Of a stretch of 64,000 bases of DNA, positions 28,301 through 43,300 are shown piece by piece (positions within the stretch are counted from its first letter, which is position 1; every line of letters begins with the position of its first letter). Below the pieces are notes generated by a model. It saw nothing but the letters and a program-made list of their open reading frames with translations, ran no database searches and was not told the DNA's origin. The stretch covers positions 68,719,783 to 68,783,782 of the forward strand of contig OX457063.1 of assembly GCA_949752795.1 (NCBI GenBank). Direction: 5' to 3'. Source of the DNA: Hyperoodon ampullatus. Taxonomy: Eukaryota > Chordata > Mammalia > Artiodactyla > Ziphiidae. Position numbers and translations under genes: made by a program.

Positions 28301-31300
28301 GGGCACACAGAAGTTTGATAGGGTAGATTGTATGAAATATTAAAGTGTTAAATTGAATTTATACCACAAATTAAGCAATAGCCAAATTCAGTCTGAATCT
28401 AGGTAACACCTAAGTTTTTTAGTATTTTTAAGTAAACAACTAGCAAAATATTTCCAATGGATGGTCTTGAGATCTGCTCTGGGGATAATTAAGAATGGAA
28501 TAAATTGTAGTTTATATCTAGATTATTCATAAGTGGATTCTTTGAATACGATCAAAGGTTCCTGAAAAGTTTATTAAGGATTTTTGGTGTATATAGTTTT
28601 TATTATCTGTTTCTATGATTAATTTGCATCACCTTATAAAGTATTTGCATAATCCTGAGTAAACTGCAGCAAAGACATTATAAAAATTAGTATATTGGAC
28701 TCCAAATGAATGAGTTTCTACTCTATCAAGGTATATCAATTCCTATAGAAAATATAACTTATAAAAAGTAATTAATTAATTAAGTAAATAAGTAAGTAGG
28801 TAACTGAAATGCTGTCATTTAATACATAATTCTTCCTGGTTTTCCATATTTCACCAGATTTTTTTCTTTATGGAAATTACATTATAAAAAAATTGTATTC
28901 TTTTAAAATACTGGGAGAATTTTTTGATTTAGTAATATTTTAGTATATCAAGGTTTTTTCTTAACAAAATCCAAATAAAAAGCAGTTTTCAAGTTCATAA
29001 TAATAATATTAATGAGAATTCCATGTATTTGACAGTTAAAAATATTATCTTCTTTGTAACAACTTACTGAGTTTTTAAATATTTTTAAGATAAAAAAATC
29101 ATTGGTACCTAAGATATTAGGAATTATTTTTATACTACAATTTTTTATTTGCTTCCTAATATAGCTCATATAACCTCATACACCATGTAAATATTTTTTA
29201 AATATAAAGAGAGTTTACTACTTGCAAATTAGACTTACATCGCTAGCAATATTCCTTGAACTTTTTGCAGCAACAATTGGAATGGCATCTGGTCTCAAAT
29301 CATAGCCCTTAGCAAGGGTTTTCTTCCAATCTGCTTTATACTTAGCCTTGAAAAAAGGAAAGATTATTTTATTATCTGACATAATTAAAAGAGGAATGAA
29401 ACAGGAAACCAAAATCTTTCTTATAAAACATATCATAATATATCCCTTTCTATTAAAAGAATCCAGAGTTAGGGCTCTTAGTTCATCTTTTAGAAATTAT
29501 TCTTTAAAAAAAAAATCAGTAAACTATATACACAGTATGATCTCAACTGCCGTAAAAAATGTATGTGTGTGCATTAAAAAAAGCAATGGAAAGGTATTGC
29601 TTTGAATGTGGGATAACAGAAGATTTTAATTTTTTCATAATTTTCTATATTTTCCAATTTTTCTATAATAAGCATGTAATGCTTTTATTTTCTTGTATTT
29701 TTTATAATGAAACATTTTAAACTTACAGAAAAATGTGGGTAGTAAAATTAAAAGTTCATATATAGTACCACCCAGCTTTAATTAATATTAATGTTTAAAT
29801 ATTACTTATAAAAGCAGGAAAAAGTTTTAAATAAACCAAAAGCATAGAAATGAGTACTTTAAAAATGTTTATTTGGAGATAAAAGAGAGCCTAAAATGTT
29901 AGGAAGAATGACTAAATCATCTTTTAAGAAATGAACAATTTTATCCAGGTTGGATTATGTCTTTAAATTAGAATTTACCAATTTGCTTTAAAAGTAAAAG
30001 GAAATAATTCATAACAGTAAATTTAAACATCGCCACCAATTAGACAGAGATGCTAGTCACATACAAAGAAGAGTTTCTAAAGAAAATCACGGTAAACTTA
30101 TTTAGAAGTTTAACAAATAACTGAAACAAAAGTTATAGAAATAGCAATACTTATCCTTACTACAGACTGTGCATTCCTGTATTCTCCAATCCTCTCTGTC
30201 CTATTTTGTTTTACTTTTTAAAAAATGGAACACAACCTACTAGATTGATTTTATAACCCACTAATGAGTCATAGCTCACAGTTGGGAAAAGTCTGCATTA
30301 AGTGAAATGTATGGTAGGCTCTAGTCTCATATTCTATGATAAGGATCCAATCTGGAGACTGTTAGTTCACAAACTGGTCCCCGTACATGGAGGGCAAGGA
30401 GAGACTGAAAAAACAGGCTGACCACTCCAGCTTGGTAGGCGGCAGGTTTAATAAACAAGGGAACTTACATTCAAGGATTGTCTTGGGCAGCCACAAGACA
30501 AGTAGATCTTCACACCTGCCTGCCAGAACCTTACAAGTTTATTTAGGCCTCAAGTGGATTCAGTGCAAGTGGTCTCAACAACACATTGGTCTCTCAAGGC
30601 TGTGTCCTTGAAAATGGCTCCCACTGTGGGAACAGTGGGCAGAACTTACATTCCAAGGACAGGAGGGGGTGAGGAGCCTCCAATTGCCCAGGTCCAGCTC
30701 AAGGTTCACCTGGCAATCACGTCCTCTCAATGACCTCCTCCATCAAAGACTCAAAGGGTCCACACTCAGTTTGCTCCCCCTAAAATTCCAGTGCTAGAGT
30801 TATATAGAACTGGAAAGGAGAGGCCCATGTAAGCAATACTAGACGGGCACCAGGCCAAATACTCACATCACTCATGTTGAAGGCATTGACCTTGGCTTGA
30901 ATAAACTGCGGTATATCAGGGTCCATAGTGTACTTGTGCTTCCGTTTCTCTCCCTCCACCTTGTAGTTCAACTAAAAACAAAGGAGGCAGAGTGCAAATC
31001 GTATTAGCTAACATAATGTAAGTTTCATCTAGCACACGTTCCTTTAAAAAGAAAGACTATCGTTTGTGTTTTTCCATTTATAAGGCAATTAGCTACATTA
31101 TCACACAGAGGGAGTGTTGGCAGACATATTCACTGCTCATTCCACCCATATTTATTGGACAGCAGTCTGATCAATAGGCAGCATGGTAGGTTCTGTGTTT
31201 AAAGTGGTTAAAAAGAAAAAGGCAGACCTGTCCTCTTGGAGCTTATAGTCCAATAGAGGAAACAGAGAATAGGACATAAACTGTAAGACAGAGCTAGAAT

Positions 31301-34300
31301 TCGTGATGTGTTGTAAATAAAATAACTTTAGGAAAGAAATGAACAGGGTCAGGGTGGGGGGTCAGCAAAGGCTCTCTAAAAAGGTAACATTTACATCCAA
31401 ACTTGAAGAAAAGGGAAGGGTCCAGGCAGAAGAAGAGCATTCAGGGTCCTGGGTCTAGAAGGGGCATGGCCAGCTTGAGGGACTGAAGGTCGCTGGGCTG
31501 GAATGTGCTGAGCGGGGTCTCAGGAGGATTAGACAGGAGGGGGGCGGGGGCACAGAGCTGAGGGCCTTTTCAACCAAGTTAACAGTTTAGATTTTACTTT
31601 GAGTTCAAGGAGAAGCTACTAAGGGGTTTTAAGTATAAGAAGGACATGATTTGATTTATGTCTTAAGACAGTCTTTTTGGTTTTTGTGTGACCCCAGGCA
31701 GGGAGTCCAGGTAATGGATTATTACAGTTGTCCACATGAGATATGGAGGCCAGAACTAGGGTTGGTGGCAACTGAAAGACAGAGAAGTGTTCCAACAGGA
31801 TGGCTGAGAGATTTGGGAGGTTAACTCAGTAGATGCATTGGATGAGGGGGGTTCACATGGGAAGGTGTCAATGGTGACTGCCAGGTTTCAGGCTTGAGTA
31901 ATTAGGTAGATGTTGATGGCATTTACTGGGATGAGGAAGACTTCATATAGTGAGTTTAGGGTTTTCCTAGCTAACTGGAAAAACACAGGGAGAAGTGACA
32001 CCTCGGTCAGTACAAAAGAAATCAGAACAATCTACACCATTTAGTACCACTAGAATAGAATTAATCTTGAAACATCTGTGGTAATATGGGACTGGTGTGA
32101 GAAATAAAATCCAGAGAACCCTCAAATCTGAACCAAAGAATGCATTCCCCACCTTTGAATATCTGGGGTTAAAGACACAAAAAGTCCTCTCTTCTCTGTT
32201 TTATACTTACCACTCTCTTTCTGGGGGAGGTATCTTAGAACTCTGAAATTATCAAATGAGGTGAAGCACTGAGCATTGTAATTAGCCTCTAACTAAGAAA
32301 AAGGGTCCAGATAGACCTCGGCTCAGAAAAAAGACTCTGGATGACTCTGAAAGGAAACTGCTTAACTCTTCCCCAGAGGCGTCTCTCTCTCTCAGAATGT
32401 CGCCCTATTTATTTTGCAAGGGGATTAGGACATTAGCCTTCTCCTCATCTGGCTAGGTAGAACTCTTGCAACTCAGAGCAATAAATATCTTGGTTTGCCA
32501 TTCAGACAAGGTCATAGATTATAATAGAAATAATTTTATTTCATATGTATAGTGTAGGGGTCTGCTTATAAATAACATAGACTCGCTACATTTGGAAAAC
32601 AAAGCAAATTTGGAACATCGTCCTTCTCTCCTTCCTGTTCTTCTTAAGTCTCAAGTTGCTTCAAAAGTAAAACCTTTTGATATACCTCTGAAAGCAGATG
32701 ATTTGCTAAGACAGATGCACACTCATGAACTGAATTAAGAAGAATTGTGGGGCTTCCCCGGTGGCGCAGTGGTTGAGAGTCCGCCTGCCGATGCAGGGGA
32801 CACGGGTTCGTGTCCCGGTCCGGGAAGATCCCACATGCCACGGAGTGGCTGGGCCCATGAGCCATGGCCGCTGAGCCTGCGCATCCGGAGCCTATGCTCC
32901 GCAACGGGAGAGGCCACAACAGTGAGAGGCCCGCGTACCGCAAAAAAAAAAAAAAAAAAAGAAGGATTGTGAAGTAACTGGTCATGGGGTTATTCATGGA
33001 CAAAACTGTTTGAAGGAAAACCACTTACATCACTTAGCTGCTTTGTGTTGTGCTGAGCCAAAACCATGCCCATGGAATCAGGCACACTTGTGAACTTGAT
33101 GGTATCTGGGTGCTGTCGGTACTTTCTCTCATTTAATGCATTGCCTGCTTTCTTGGCCTGCTCAACCTCCAGAGAACCAAAAGGAATCCATCCAACGCCC
33201 TTGAAGAAGTTGTTGTACTCATCTTTATATACATGCTGTAAAAGAGTAATCTCAGATAAGGAGATATCCTAGTGCATACTCAAGAGCTGTTTCTGGAATC
33301 TGTAATTCTATCCAGGGGGAATGAAGAGCAACCTGTCAGCATGCTTCTGTCTATACTGGAGCTTTTGGCTATCTCTGCCACAGAGCTCCTTACCCAGAAT
33401 TTGGTCATAAGAAAAAGCAGTTCTGTTGTTAGACTGCATTAACATTCCAGGAGAGAATGTAGGCCACATATTTCCACGGGTACTGCTAAAAAAAAAAAAG
33501 TGTCTCTTTTGACAATAAATTGGGCTTTCCTTTTGATTTCACTGAAATCTCCACAACTTTTGAATTTCACCCACACCGTCCACCTGGGCTCCTCCATCTC
33601 AGTTGGAGAGAGACATTCTCACTGAGCAACAATAAAGGAACACAATTTTTTCCCTTTACCAAGGATGATTCTTACAAAAACCTGGCTCCTGCAGCAGGAA
33701 ATGCTCTGAATATTAAACACCCTCCCCCATGCAGCTCTCCATGAGTCATGCTGCAATCACAAAGCCCTCCTGGTTCATTTTAGATGACTCGTTACATAGA
33801 TTTACATGCATGAGAGTGTGACCTTGAGTTCAAAAACAAAAGAAGAAAAAAGAAAAAGAACATTCTTGATTTCAGAAAGAAGAGAGAATGCTCCTATTTT
33901 ATATTATACATATTGCCGTTGAAGCATGCCCACCAGGAGTAACCATTTCCTTTTGTTGAGAGCCAAGGTGGCTTATGTACTTAGTAGAACATGGCTTTAT
34001 CTTTGATCCATAAGTTAATAAAGATAATATCAATGATTGCGATAGGAGCACAGAAAGCTAGTAAAACACAGCGTGTCTACCATGCCTTTGTTACTCTTTC
34101 AATGATGACTGTATATTTTAAAGTGCATTTTTCAAATACCTTATTGTATTGTGAAGTCTACTAAAATAGGAAGAAATGATCACCTGTTCAGTACCAGCAT
34201 CTCTAGGTCTATAATATTATACATACTCACATCACTCTGAATTTGATTCACATTCCTGGTATGCTCAAGACTCAGGGCATCAGGTAGGTATGTGTAGTGA

Positions 34301-37300
34301 TGTATCGGCTGCTTGTAGTTGATATTGGTGGCAACATCCTGGGCCATCTTTGCAGCTGTAATGCTAACCATGTCCCCAGGGGTATGGTAGCTGGTTTTGG
34401 TGTTTTCATAGTTCTTCTTGTATTCACGATCAGACTGTAACTTTGCCACATTCGTATAGTGGACGAGCTTAGGATCATCCTGGAGGCTTCTAAAACCCAC
34501 ATGCTTTCCCTTTGCCTTCTCGTAAGCTTCCTTGTATTTATACTGTGGAGGCAGAATTTGGTTAGCAAAGTCCTAAGCACTGGGAACATTAGGTGGAGCG
34601 ATTATATTCACACACAAAGGCATTCAGAATATTGTGACTTTCTGGAAGACTGTACAAGAAATACAGTCCACACCCCACGCCCCCCAACCCCAGGAAGCTT
34701 AGACTGAAAGCATTTATTTCCAACATTGCTGGGTTATAAATGGGTATCATGGTAAATTCAGGAGCAGTTTCTTTTCTTTGCTACAAATGCTATAGATGAT
34801 TTGCATGTGGGACTTTATATAGAGCCAACTTTATTAAGTTTTCACACTTAATATAAACATAACATATTCCAAAACATAAGACTACATTCCAAATATATCT
34901 CTTGGCTTTCCAGGGATGTGAATTTTCCTAATCCAACATGTTAGTTCACATCACAGAATACTAGAAATACTTCTGTTTTCGATTCTGATTGGTCCAGGAT
35001 ATGTACACAACAGGTGCAGAAGAAACTCTAAAGAACTGTACATGCAAGACGTTTATACTCAGATCTCTTTGGGGTGGGGGATGGAAAATATTACTATGTT
35101 TGTTGTCTCAGGTGACCTAATATGGTTAAAAAAAAAAAAAAAAACTCTTCTCTGGCAGGTAGCTAGGCTTTCACCCAACCCCATTTCTCAGCAGCTACTC
35201 TCCAAGCTCACTGCTGAAGCAGCTGCAGATGAATTAAGGAACTATATAATAAGGGCAGGAACCACGAGACCTTTCCTCATCAGTAAAAGCCTGACTGCAA
35301 AAGCTCTGCGGTCCAAGGTCTCTCACCGCTGAGATTGGCAATGGGGTGTAGACTGAGCTCTACAGTAGGTAACAAATCAAAACCTCAATTTTTATGTAAG
35401 AGAATTCAAATCCACCCAAACTCTGAAGACACTCTGCTCCTGCCATTTAAGCACCAATTTATAAACAAGAGTTTAGCAGGCAAAAGAATTATCAAGTAGT
35501 TTCTAGGCATGTTAGAAAAAGTTCTGTGTAAGGGCTAAAAATAAAAATGATAATGTCATATTTTAGACTGTCACTTTCTCCTTAAACTAGAAATGTATTT
35601 CAGAGTGATGTGCAAAGCTTTGAAGAACACATTTTCAGTACCATCCCTACATGGAAGGCTGTAGAATTCTTACACCCTATCTTCCACATGGTCTGTACAT
35701 GTGGTTTCTTTCTTTTCTTGTCTCAGATGAAGAGTGTAGCCTCTGGAATAGTGTGTGACAGTGAAATCTATGGGGTGTGCGTGCTTTTGGAAAATTTTGT
35801 TTTTCAATGATGAGAAGAAGTATAAGTGTATACTTTTTCTATTACAGATGAAATAAATCAAAATTATATTCTAGAAAAGTGGGCTTTTTCCCATTTGGTT
35901 TATAAAATCTGTACATTTTATTTAACATTTTTTCAATCTTCTTAGTACAATTATAATGCAGGCAGTCATCTGAATTTAACGTGTTAGTGGCAGGTGGGGT
36001 ATTCTCCCTGAAAATAAATGTGGGCTGTCAGGGAAATGTGTCAGGGAAGGTAATTTGGGCTATGAATCAGGAGATAAAGCCACTGTCAGATTTATGACAG
36101 CTCTACCAAGTGGGGTCAACTGAAAAGAATCACAAAATATTGAAAAAGTGACAGGTTTTCAAAACAATATTTTGTGGAGAATTTAAATTTCATTAATTCA
36201 ACATACTGTTTTCAATGTGGTATCATTTTAACAAGCACCCATTTGATTACTTTGTAAAAAAGACAATCACCCAGATTTCACCTAAAATTTTTACTCACAT
36301 CACTGGCAATGTTTCTCGATGCTTTGGCTGCAGTGATGGGTATAGCGTCACCCAGCACATTGTTGCCCTTGGCTATTAAATCATGCCAGTCCTGTTTATA
36401 ACAGACCTGCGATGGAAAAGGAAAAAGGATGTCAGCATGCTCTGGGGTAATCAGCTACACTGATTCCTCAACAGCTGGGATTGCTTTGTTCTTTTCCAGA
36501 TAGAAGCTAGAAGAATCTCCTATAGCACACAGTTTTAAGAAGTCACATTAATGGTAAATCAACTACACTTCAATTTAAAAAACAGAAGTCACATTAGCAA
36601 AATGTCATACATAAAATTGTATAGCATAAAATTATTAGACTCTGTACTAATCATTCACCCAAGTCTGGTTTGGGCACATATTGAAGAGGGAAATTGAGAA
36701 ACTGGAGTGGATCCAGAGGAGAATAATAAAGGTTCTGGAAACCACAGTATGTGAGAACCAACTCGAGAAAATGCAGTTCAATCTTATGAAAGGAAGGTCC
36801 AGGAAAGACCTGGTGGTTAGCTTTAGAAATTTTAGTGTTGTTGTTAAAAAAAAAAAACAAAGGAGGGGGGATTTCATTTATCCTTATTTTTCTGGAGGAT
36901 AAAAACTTCCTCCATGTGCAGAACTAGGAAAACTAGAGGAATATGTGTTGAGCTTGACACAAAGAAGAATGTTATACCCTTTAGAGTTGTCCTACACTTG
37001 AAAAGGCTGACTCAAGAGGTACAGAACCATCATCATGGGATATGCTCTAATGGGGGCTATGGAGAAAATTGACCTAAATTGTCAAAGTCCTGTCATACTC
37101 TAAAATTCTATTATTTTATCATCAGGTCTGGATTTCACACCCCATCAAAAACCCTACTTACATCACTTATATTGTAAGCATTACACTTGGCCTGGAGAAA
37201 TTGAGGAACATCAGGACCCATCGTATATTTATGTTTCACATCTTCTCCTTTAGCCTTGTATAAGATCTGCAACACATAGTCACAAAAATAAAATGCATTA

Positions 37301-40300
37301 TGGATGGTACAAAAAGGAAAATACATTAATTACACACTTAATGAAGTTATTCCTAGCATAATCCCCCACAATTTCTATTACTTAAAATTATCAAAGCCAT
37401 CTTCCTATTTTAAGAAACTCATTAAGGAAGACCCAAAAACTCTGTATTAAAATAGAGAGAAAAAAATCCTAAGAAAATAGAAATCTTTGCTTGCCAGATA
37501 TGAATAAAAAATGAGTTCAAACGTGAAACCCTAAAATGGATAAGAGAATTCACTAAAGCCAGAAAAGGTCATTTTTTGCTAGTGGAGTTAATAGTTCTTA
37601 AAGTCTTGGTTTTTATTTTTTTAGTTTTGGTTTTTTATTCTTAGAGAGAAAGACGTAGTTAGAATGAGTCTTTCAATTCCCCTAAAAACTTTCCAATTAT
37701 AATTGTATCAGTAAAAGCACATAATAATTTCCTCATAATATAAAGGTGCTTATATGTAAATCCAGCCTACGCAAGAGGTTTACCACTTCATATTTACCCT
37801 GTTTTGCCATTTTAAAGATGTCTGAAAGACACCAAAGTGCATGGGGTAGAAATCATACTGTATCCTCCTCTTGGTAATGAAAAAGAAAGAAATTGCTCAG
37901 TTTCTAAAACTAAAACAGAATTGGAATTCCAAGTAGATTTTTAATCTCTTGATTGTCATTTATCATATATACCTCCATTTCCCAGGCATGTCTGTGTGGA
38001 ATACCATATGTAAACTGGTGTGCATGTATCACAAGTAAAATCTGAAATGGCTGATATCTAAATGAATCTCCAAATACTAAATAATTTCTTTTAGGAATCC
38101 AAGAGCTATCTTCACTTCCTCACTGCCTTTAGAAACCACATCTAAGCATTCAGAGAATCTCGTTAATTTTACCTTCTAAACATCTCCTTTCCCACTGTTA
38201 TTGCCTGAGTTCGGTCCAAATAAGGTTTCTGTTGAATTTCTGTAGCAGCTTTCTAATTCATCTCCTTGCCTTCAATCTCTCCCCTTTCCAATATCTTCTC
38301 TGCATTTTTTGCCAATTATCTTTTAAAACACAGACCTGATAATGCAACTCCATGGATTAAAAATCTTCAGTACTTCCTGTTACCTACCCCATAATGTCCA
38401 GAGTATAAATTAACATTCAAGACCCTCAATAATCAGGTCTTGAAGGATTACAATCCTAAATCCTTCATCCTTCACTGTCCTTCCATTCATTACTTCTTGA
38501 CTGTCATTATGTTTTTCCTTTTGCCAGTAATGCAGGCTTCCCTTATTTGCCAGGGAAGCTCTGGCAGGCAGTTACCCTCTCCTCTTATACTTACTTAGCA
38601 CATGCCTCTCCTGTAGCATTTGTCTCTCCATATGATGATGCTGTTTCTATCCATGCCTTTGTCTTATACTCTTGTCCTGTATCCCATTCATCCTTGTCTG
38701 TTTCATCTTTATACCATCAGCACATAATATAGTGCCTGGCACATGGAAGGTGTTCAAAAACATTCATTCAATGAATTAATGAATGAATGTTTTTGATGTC
38801 CCTTTAGCTCTTTCATACACCAAATTTTCCTTGAGAGCTGTCTTTAGCCAGAGCATATACATTGCTCACGGACAGGCAGGCAAACAATATACTAATCTCC
38901 TCCAAGACATAAGTAAAGAAAAGTATCTATAATAATTGTGTATGATGAATTCTGAGGAGAGAAATCATCTACTCATGTGTATTATTTCCCTGTACTAATA
39001 TTTTATATATGAAAAGCAAATATGAGCAACTTAATATAGAATTGAATATAATGCATTTGCCACAATAAGGTGTATGGGATTTAAGCTTAAGTTTTGTTTG
39101 TGGGTGTGTCGTTCTAGGGTAGAACTTTTTGCACTTTCTCAAATACTTTATCCAATAACACAGTATTTATAGGCAGTTAAAAAGGAAGACATTTTTTAAA
39201 GGAAGGTAAAAAGCAAGATATTAAAAAAAAAGAAAGAAAATGTTAGTGCCCAAACTAAAAATAAGTGTAATTATTATTTTTAAATGAAATAAAATAATAA
39301 TTTTAAAAGGAAAAGATATTAGGCTCAGAGAATAAAAATGATGAGCTCATCTTTTGAAGCCTCCCTCCATCCTTTTGCACCCTCTGTTTTGTTGTACTCA
39401 CATCACTGACTTGCTGTGTGTTCTGTTTTGCCTGGACCATAACTGGGGAGTCCACAATGCTGGTAAATTTGAGGGTGTCTGGATGTTGCCTGTACTTCCT
39501 TTCATTCAGGGCATTACCTGCCTTTTTAACTTTTTCTACCTCCAGACTGCCAATAGGTATCCAGCCTATGCCTTTCATGCAGGTGTTGTAGTCTTCCTTA
39601 TAGACATTCTACACCAAAGAGAGAAGAGAGAAGTGAGTGCCCCAGGCAGTGGGTTCTCTCACGCAGGCTCCCTCCTTAGAGGGGGACTGTCTTGTGGAGT
39701 AAATGTCACTTACATCGCTCTGTATGTGCATCATGTTTTTCGACAATTCCAGGTCCATGGCATCAGGCAGGTAGGTGTAGTGATGAAGCAAATGCTTATA
39801 GTTGACATTGCTGGCAACATCCTGAGCTTTCTTAGCTGCCACAACATTGAACATATCATGGGGTGTGTTGTATTTGGTCTTTGTCTTCTCATAGTCTTTT
39901 TTATACTCCCAGTCTGATTGCATCTTGGCCACATTCACATAATGAACCAGTTTAGGATCATCTTGGAGACTTTGGAAGCCAACCATTTTCCCTTTGGCTT
40001 TTTCATAATCTTTTTTGTAGTGAACCTGTTGGAAACAAAGGTGGGCATATTTTTTAATGCAGTTATGAAGGTTTTACTGAACAATGAGACCATGATTTGA
40101 GCAACTGAGCTTCCCAGAAATTATTTCAAAATGAAACAATTTGATATTTGCTTGTATATATTTGAAATGTAGCCTGTTAAAATTAAAATGTTATTTAGAG
40201 CCCATTTGGTTGTCTGTGGTTGCTTCTGCCACCCAAGGGAGGTTGGGGTGGGGACGTTACTATAATTTATATCAGTGACAAAGTAAAATAAGTTCTGTTC

Positions 40301-43300
40301 CACTTAGTGATAAAGACAAATGAAAAGATAAATATTTCACAAACTCTACCAATTATACTGTGCTTCTAAAGCCAAATAGCTGGCTATTTTATTAGTAGAA
40401 TTATACTAGTAGTAGTAATAGTACAATTTTAATGAGTCTTTGGATATTCAAAGGGAGACCCAGAATCAGTAGTGTGTAACACTAATTGGTTCTGAATAAT
40501 AAAGTGGGGAGAATTAAGCGTCCTTGAGGAGACTTGGGAAGAAACCCAGGAAACGGAGAAACAGAGATGTGAGGGAAGGTTTTTGTGTATGCTGGGGTGG
40601 GGTGGCTGGAGGAGATCACCCACAGAGAAAGGGGATCAGTGAGAAATTCTGGAGCAGGGCTTTTAGGACATGGACATTCATTATTCAGTCTTAATGTATT
40701 TACATTGCTGCAGTGACAACTCCATTTCAAACAATCATTAAAGTTGTACTTGGGATTTGGAGGGAAACCAAAAAGAGAGGGCTGAGTTCCATCTCTGGAT
40801 CATGCAGAGCAGAAAGAGAATAAATCTAGGGGAGGAGAGCCCAGGTGAGCCAGAGCAAAACCATCATGTGCAAACCAGGAGCCAGAGGTGATCAGAAAAG
40901 CAAAAACCTCAGAGAATGCAGCAATCATGGGGAGGGAATCCCACTTCCTGCAGGACAGCAGGAGGGGGCAGGAGTCCATTTTATTTAAATCTCAAAGAGC
41001 AAAGTGACTTCAGTTCACATCTGAGTTGAAGTAAGATAGGAAAAGAAACAAAAGTCTTAACTTTAATGCAACCTAATGACTGACTCTTAGGGGCTCTGAC
41101 ACTTGAAGCCCATTCATCAGTCTGTAGAAGCAGTGAAGTGAAAAGAGAGGTAAGGCAAAGAGGGAATTCATAGAAATTAAGCAAGTTTTGAGATAAAGGT
41201 TTACCATCAGGAGGTTATTATGATGTAAATAGCAGGTAACTTCTTTATTTCTATAAGAGAAATAACGTGAATTTGTGCAGAAATATAGATGAGAATTTTA
41301 AATTAGGGGGCTTGATTAGAACAGATTTGTTAAGGTTATACAAATCCTTACCCCCAAGAAAATTCAGATCTGTTTAGGGAACTTTCTTCTCTAAATAGTT
41401 TCAGCCTGGCTTGCTTCCAGTCAGGGACAGCAGATGCGGAGACTTGGATAAGAAGCCCACCTGCCCCCATTTTCTGATTACACACAGGTGACCACCAGCT
41501 GGACTTACGTCACTCGCCGCCTGCCTGGCAACTTTGGCAGCTTTGATGGGGATCGCATCGTTTCTCAGGTCGTATCCCTTCTTGCTCAGATCTTTCAAGT
41601 CTGCTTTGTACATATTCTGAAAGAAAAATGTCATTTGAAGATAACTCAGACCACATGTAGAAAAGGCTTAACCCTCAGTGAGCGGCTGAGCCCACATGCA
41701 CACCTCACTGATATTGTAGGCGTTGACTTTAGCCTGAATGAACTGGGGCACGTCCGCCGGCAGACTGTACTTGTGAATAATTTCCTCCCCTTTGACTTTG
41801 TAGGCAATCTGGAAGAGAAAAAAATGCATAAACAAACAAATAAAGTAGGGGAAAGTGTTTAACGGCACAGGAGAATAATTTTGGAGCAGATCACATTGCA
41901 CAGAGGAGTTTTTTTAATGAAAGGCAGTCTCTGTGCCTTCCCCACATTCCCCGGAAAATATCTGTAGGCATTTAAGATCTCCTATGCAATTGCACAGGGT
42001 CTGATTTTAGTGCCTGTTAGCCTTGGCAAAAGTCCCTTGGTATGTGCTAAGAACCTCCAGACTAAGGTAGGGGGACCTACCTAAGAGCCCAGGAAAGTGA
42101 CCCAAAGACAAAGTTAACCTGCAGACACTTTCCTGAGCATAGGAAAAGTTAATAGGGTGGGATTTACCAACTATCTATATTATATTTTGTGGGCAGTGGG
42201 TGACTAAAGGGACTTAGGGGTAGTTTTTACTAAGCATGATTTTTGTCTTACCTCTGACTTTAAATATAACCGTTTCATATGATGTAGTGTCTAAAATCAC
42301 TTTCCTGATCTTTCCTAGAAATAGGCTTGTGTTTCTGGTTATCAAGAGAAGCCCCTCTTACTTTTTCCTTCGAGAGCAATGTCCAATCACTGAAATATAT
42401 ATAATCATCTACAGATATGAATTAGGTGTGCTTTTTTAATGAAAACCTGGGGAATTATACAGTTGCTCATATAACTGAGTCTCTTTAGATTGCCTAATAA
42501 GTACAGGTGATCATTACATTTAGAATACAAATGTATTTGTATTAGTTAACATTTAAATACAGAGAGAATTAACACTTACATCACTCCTCTGGGCCTGGTT
42601 AATCTTAGACTGTACTATAATTGGAGCATCTTCAATCGAAGTAAACTTGAGAGTATCTGGATGTTGGCGATATTTTTTCTGTTTGACAAATTAAAAAGAG
42701 AAAGATAATAATACTTTCACCAAAAGCTAATAAATCAAAATATTTTAAATTTATTTTGGAGGGACGAGAAATTTTCCTGGTTTTAAAATATAAAAATATT
42801 TGATTCTTTGCTGGCTTGGGGGAAGAAATGACTACAATACAAAAACCAACCTTTAAAGAAATTGTTTTAATTTTGGATTGTTTGGGGCAGTACAGACCAA
42901 TAGAAGTTTCAGGAATGACTTTAATTTCTTGCTTATGATGTGAAAGAAGGCACTGTGAAAGCTCAGCAGAATCCCGAAACATCACAAAGTTTTCTAAAGG
43001 ATTAACAGAAAAGCATGCAAGGACATTTGGAGTATCTTTGCATGACACTAAACAAGCTCCCAGGAATGTCATTTTCCTTGTCACTCCATCAGCAACTGAG
43101 GTTCTCCAGTTGAGGGAGGAGGAAGTGAGGAACTAGGGCATAGCTATGGATTATTAATAAGAAGAGCAGGACTTTTGCTTTGCAAGCTTAATGTGGTTAG
43201 TATATAAGTTATCACTAAAGTGCTGAGGAGACACAGGAGAGGGGCCATGGGGAAGATGTCTCAATTGGGAGCTGGCAACAACTAGCTACCCTTATTCCTA

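Noticed and set aside
42632..43084. Minus-strand 150-residue open frame
   Set aside because: Only its last part is exon e6. The rest is intron read-through without nebulin motifs, cut off by a good acceptor site at 42679-42680.
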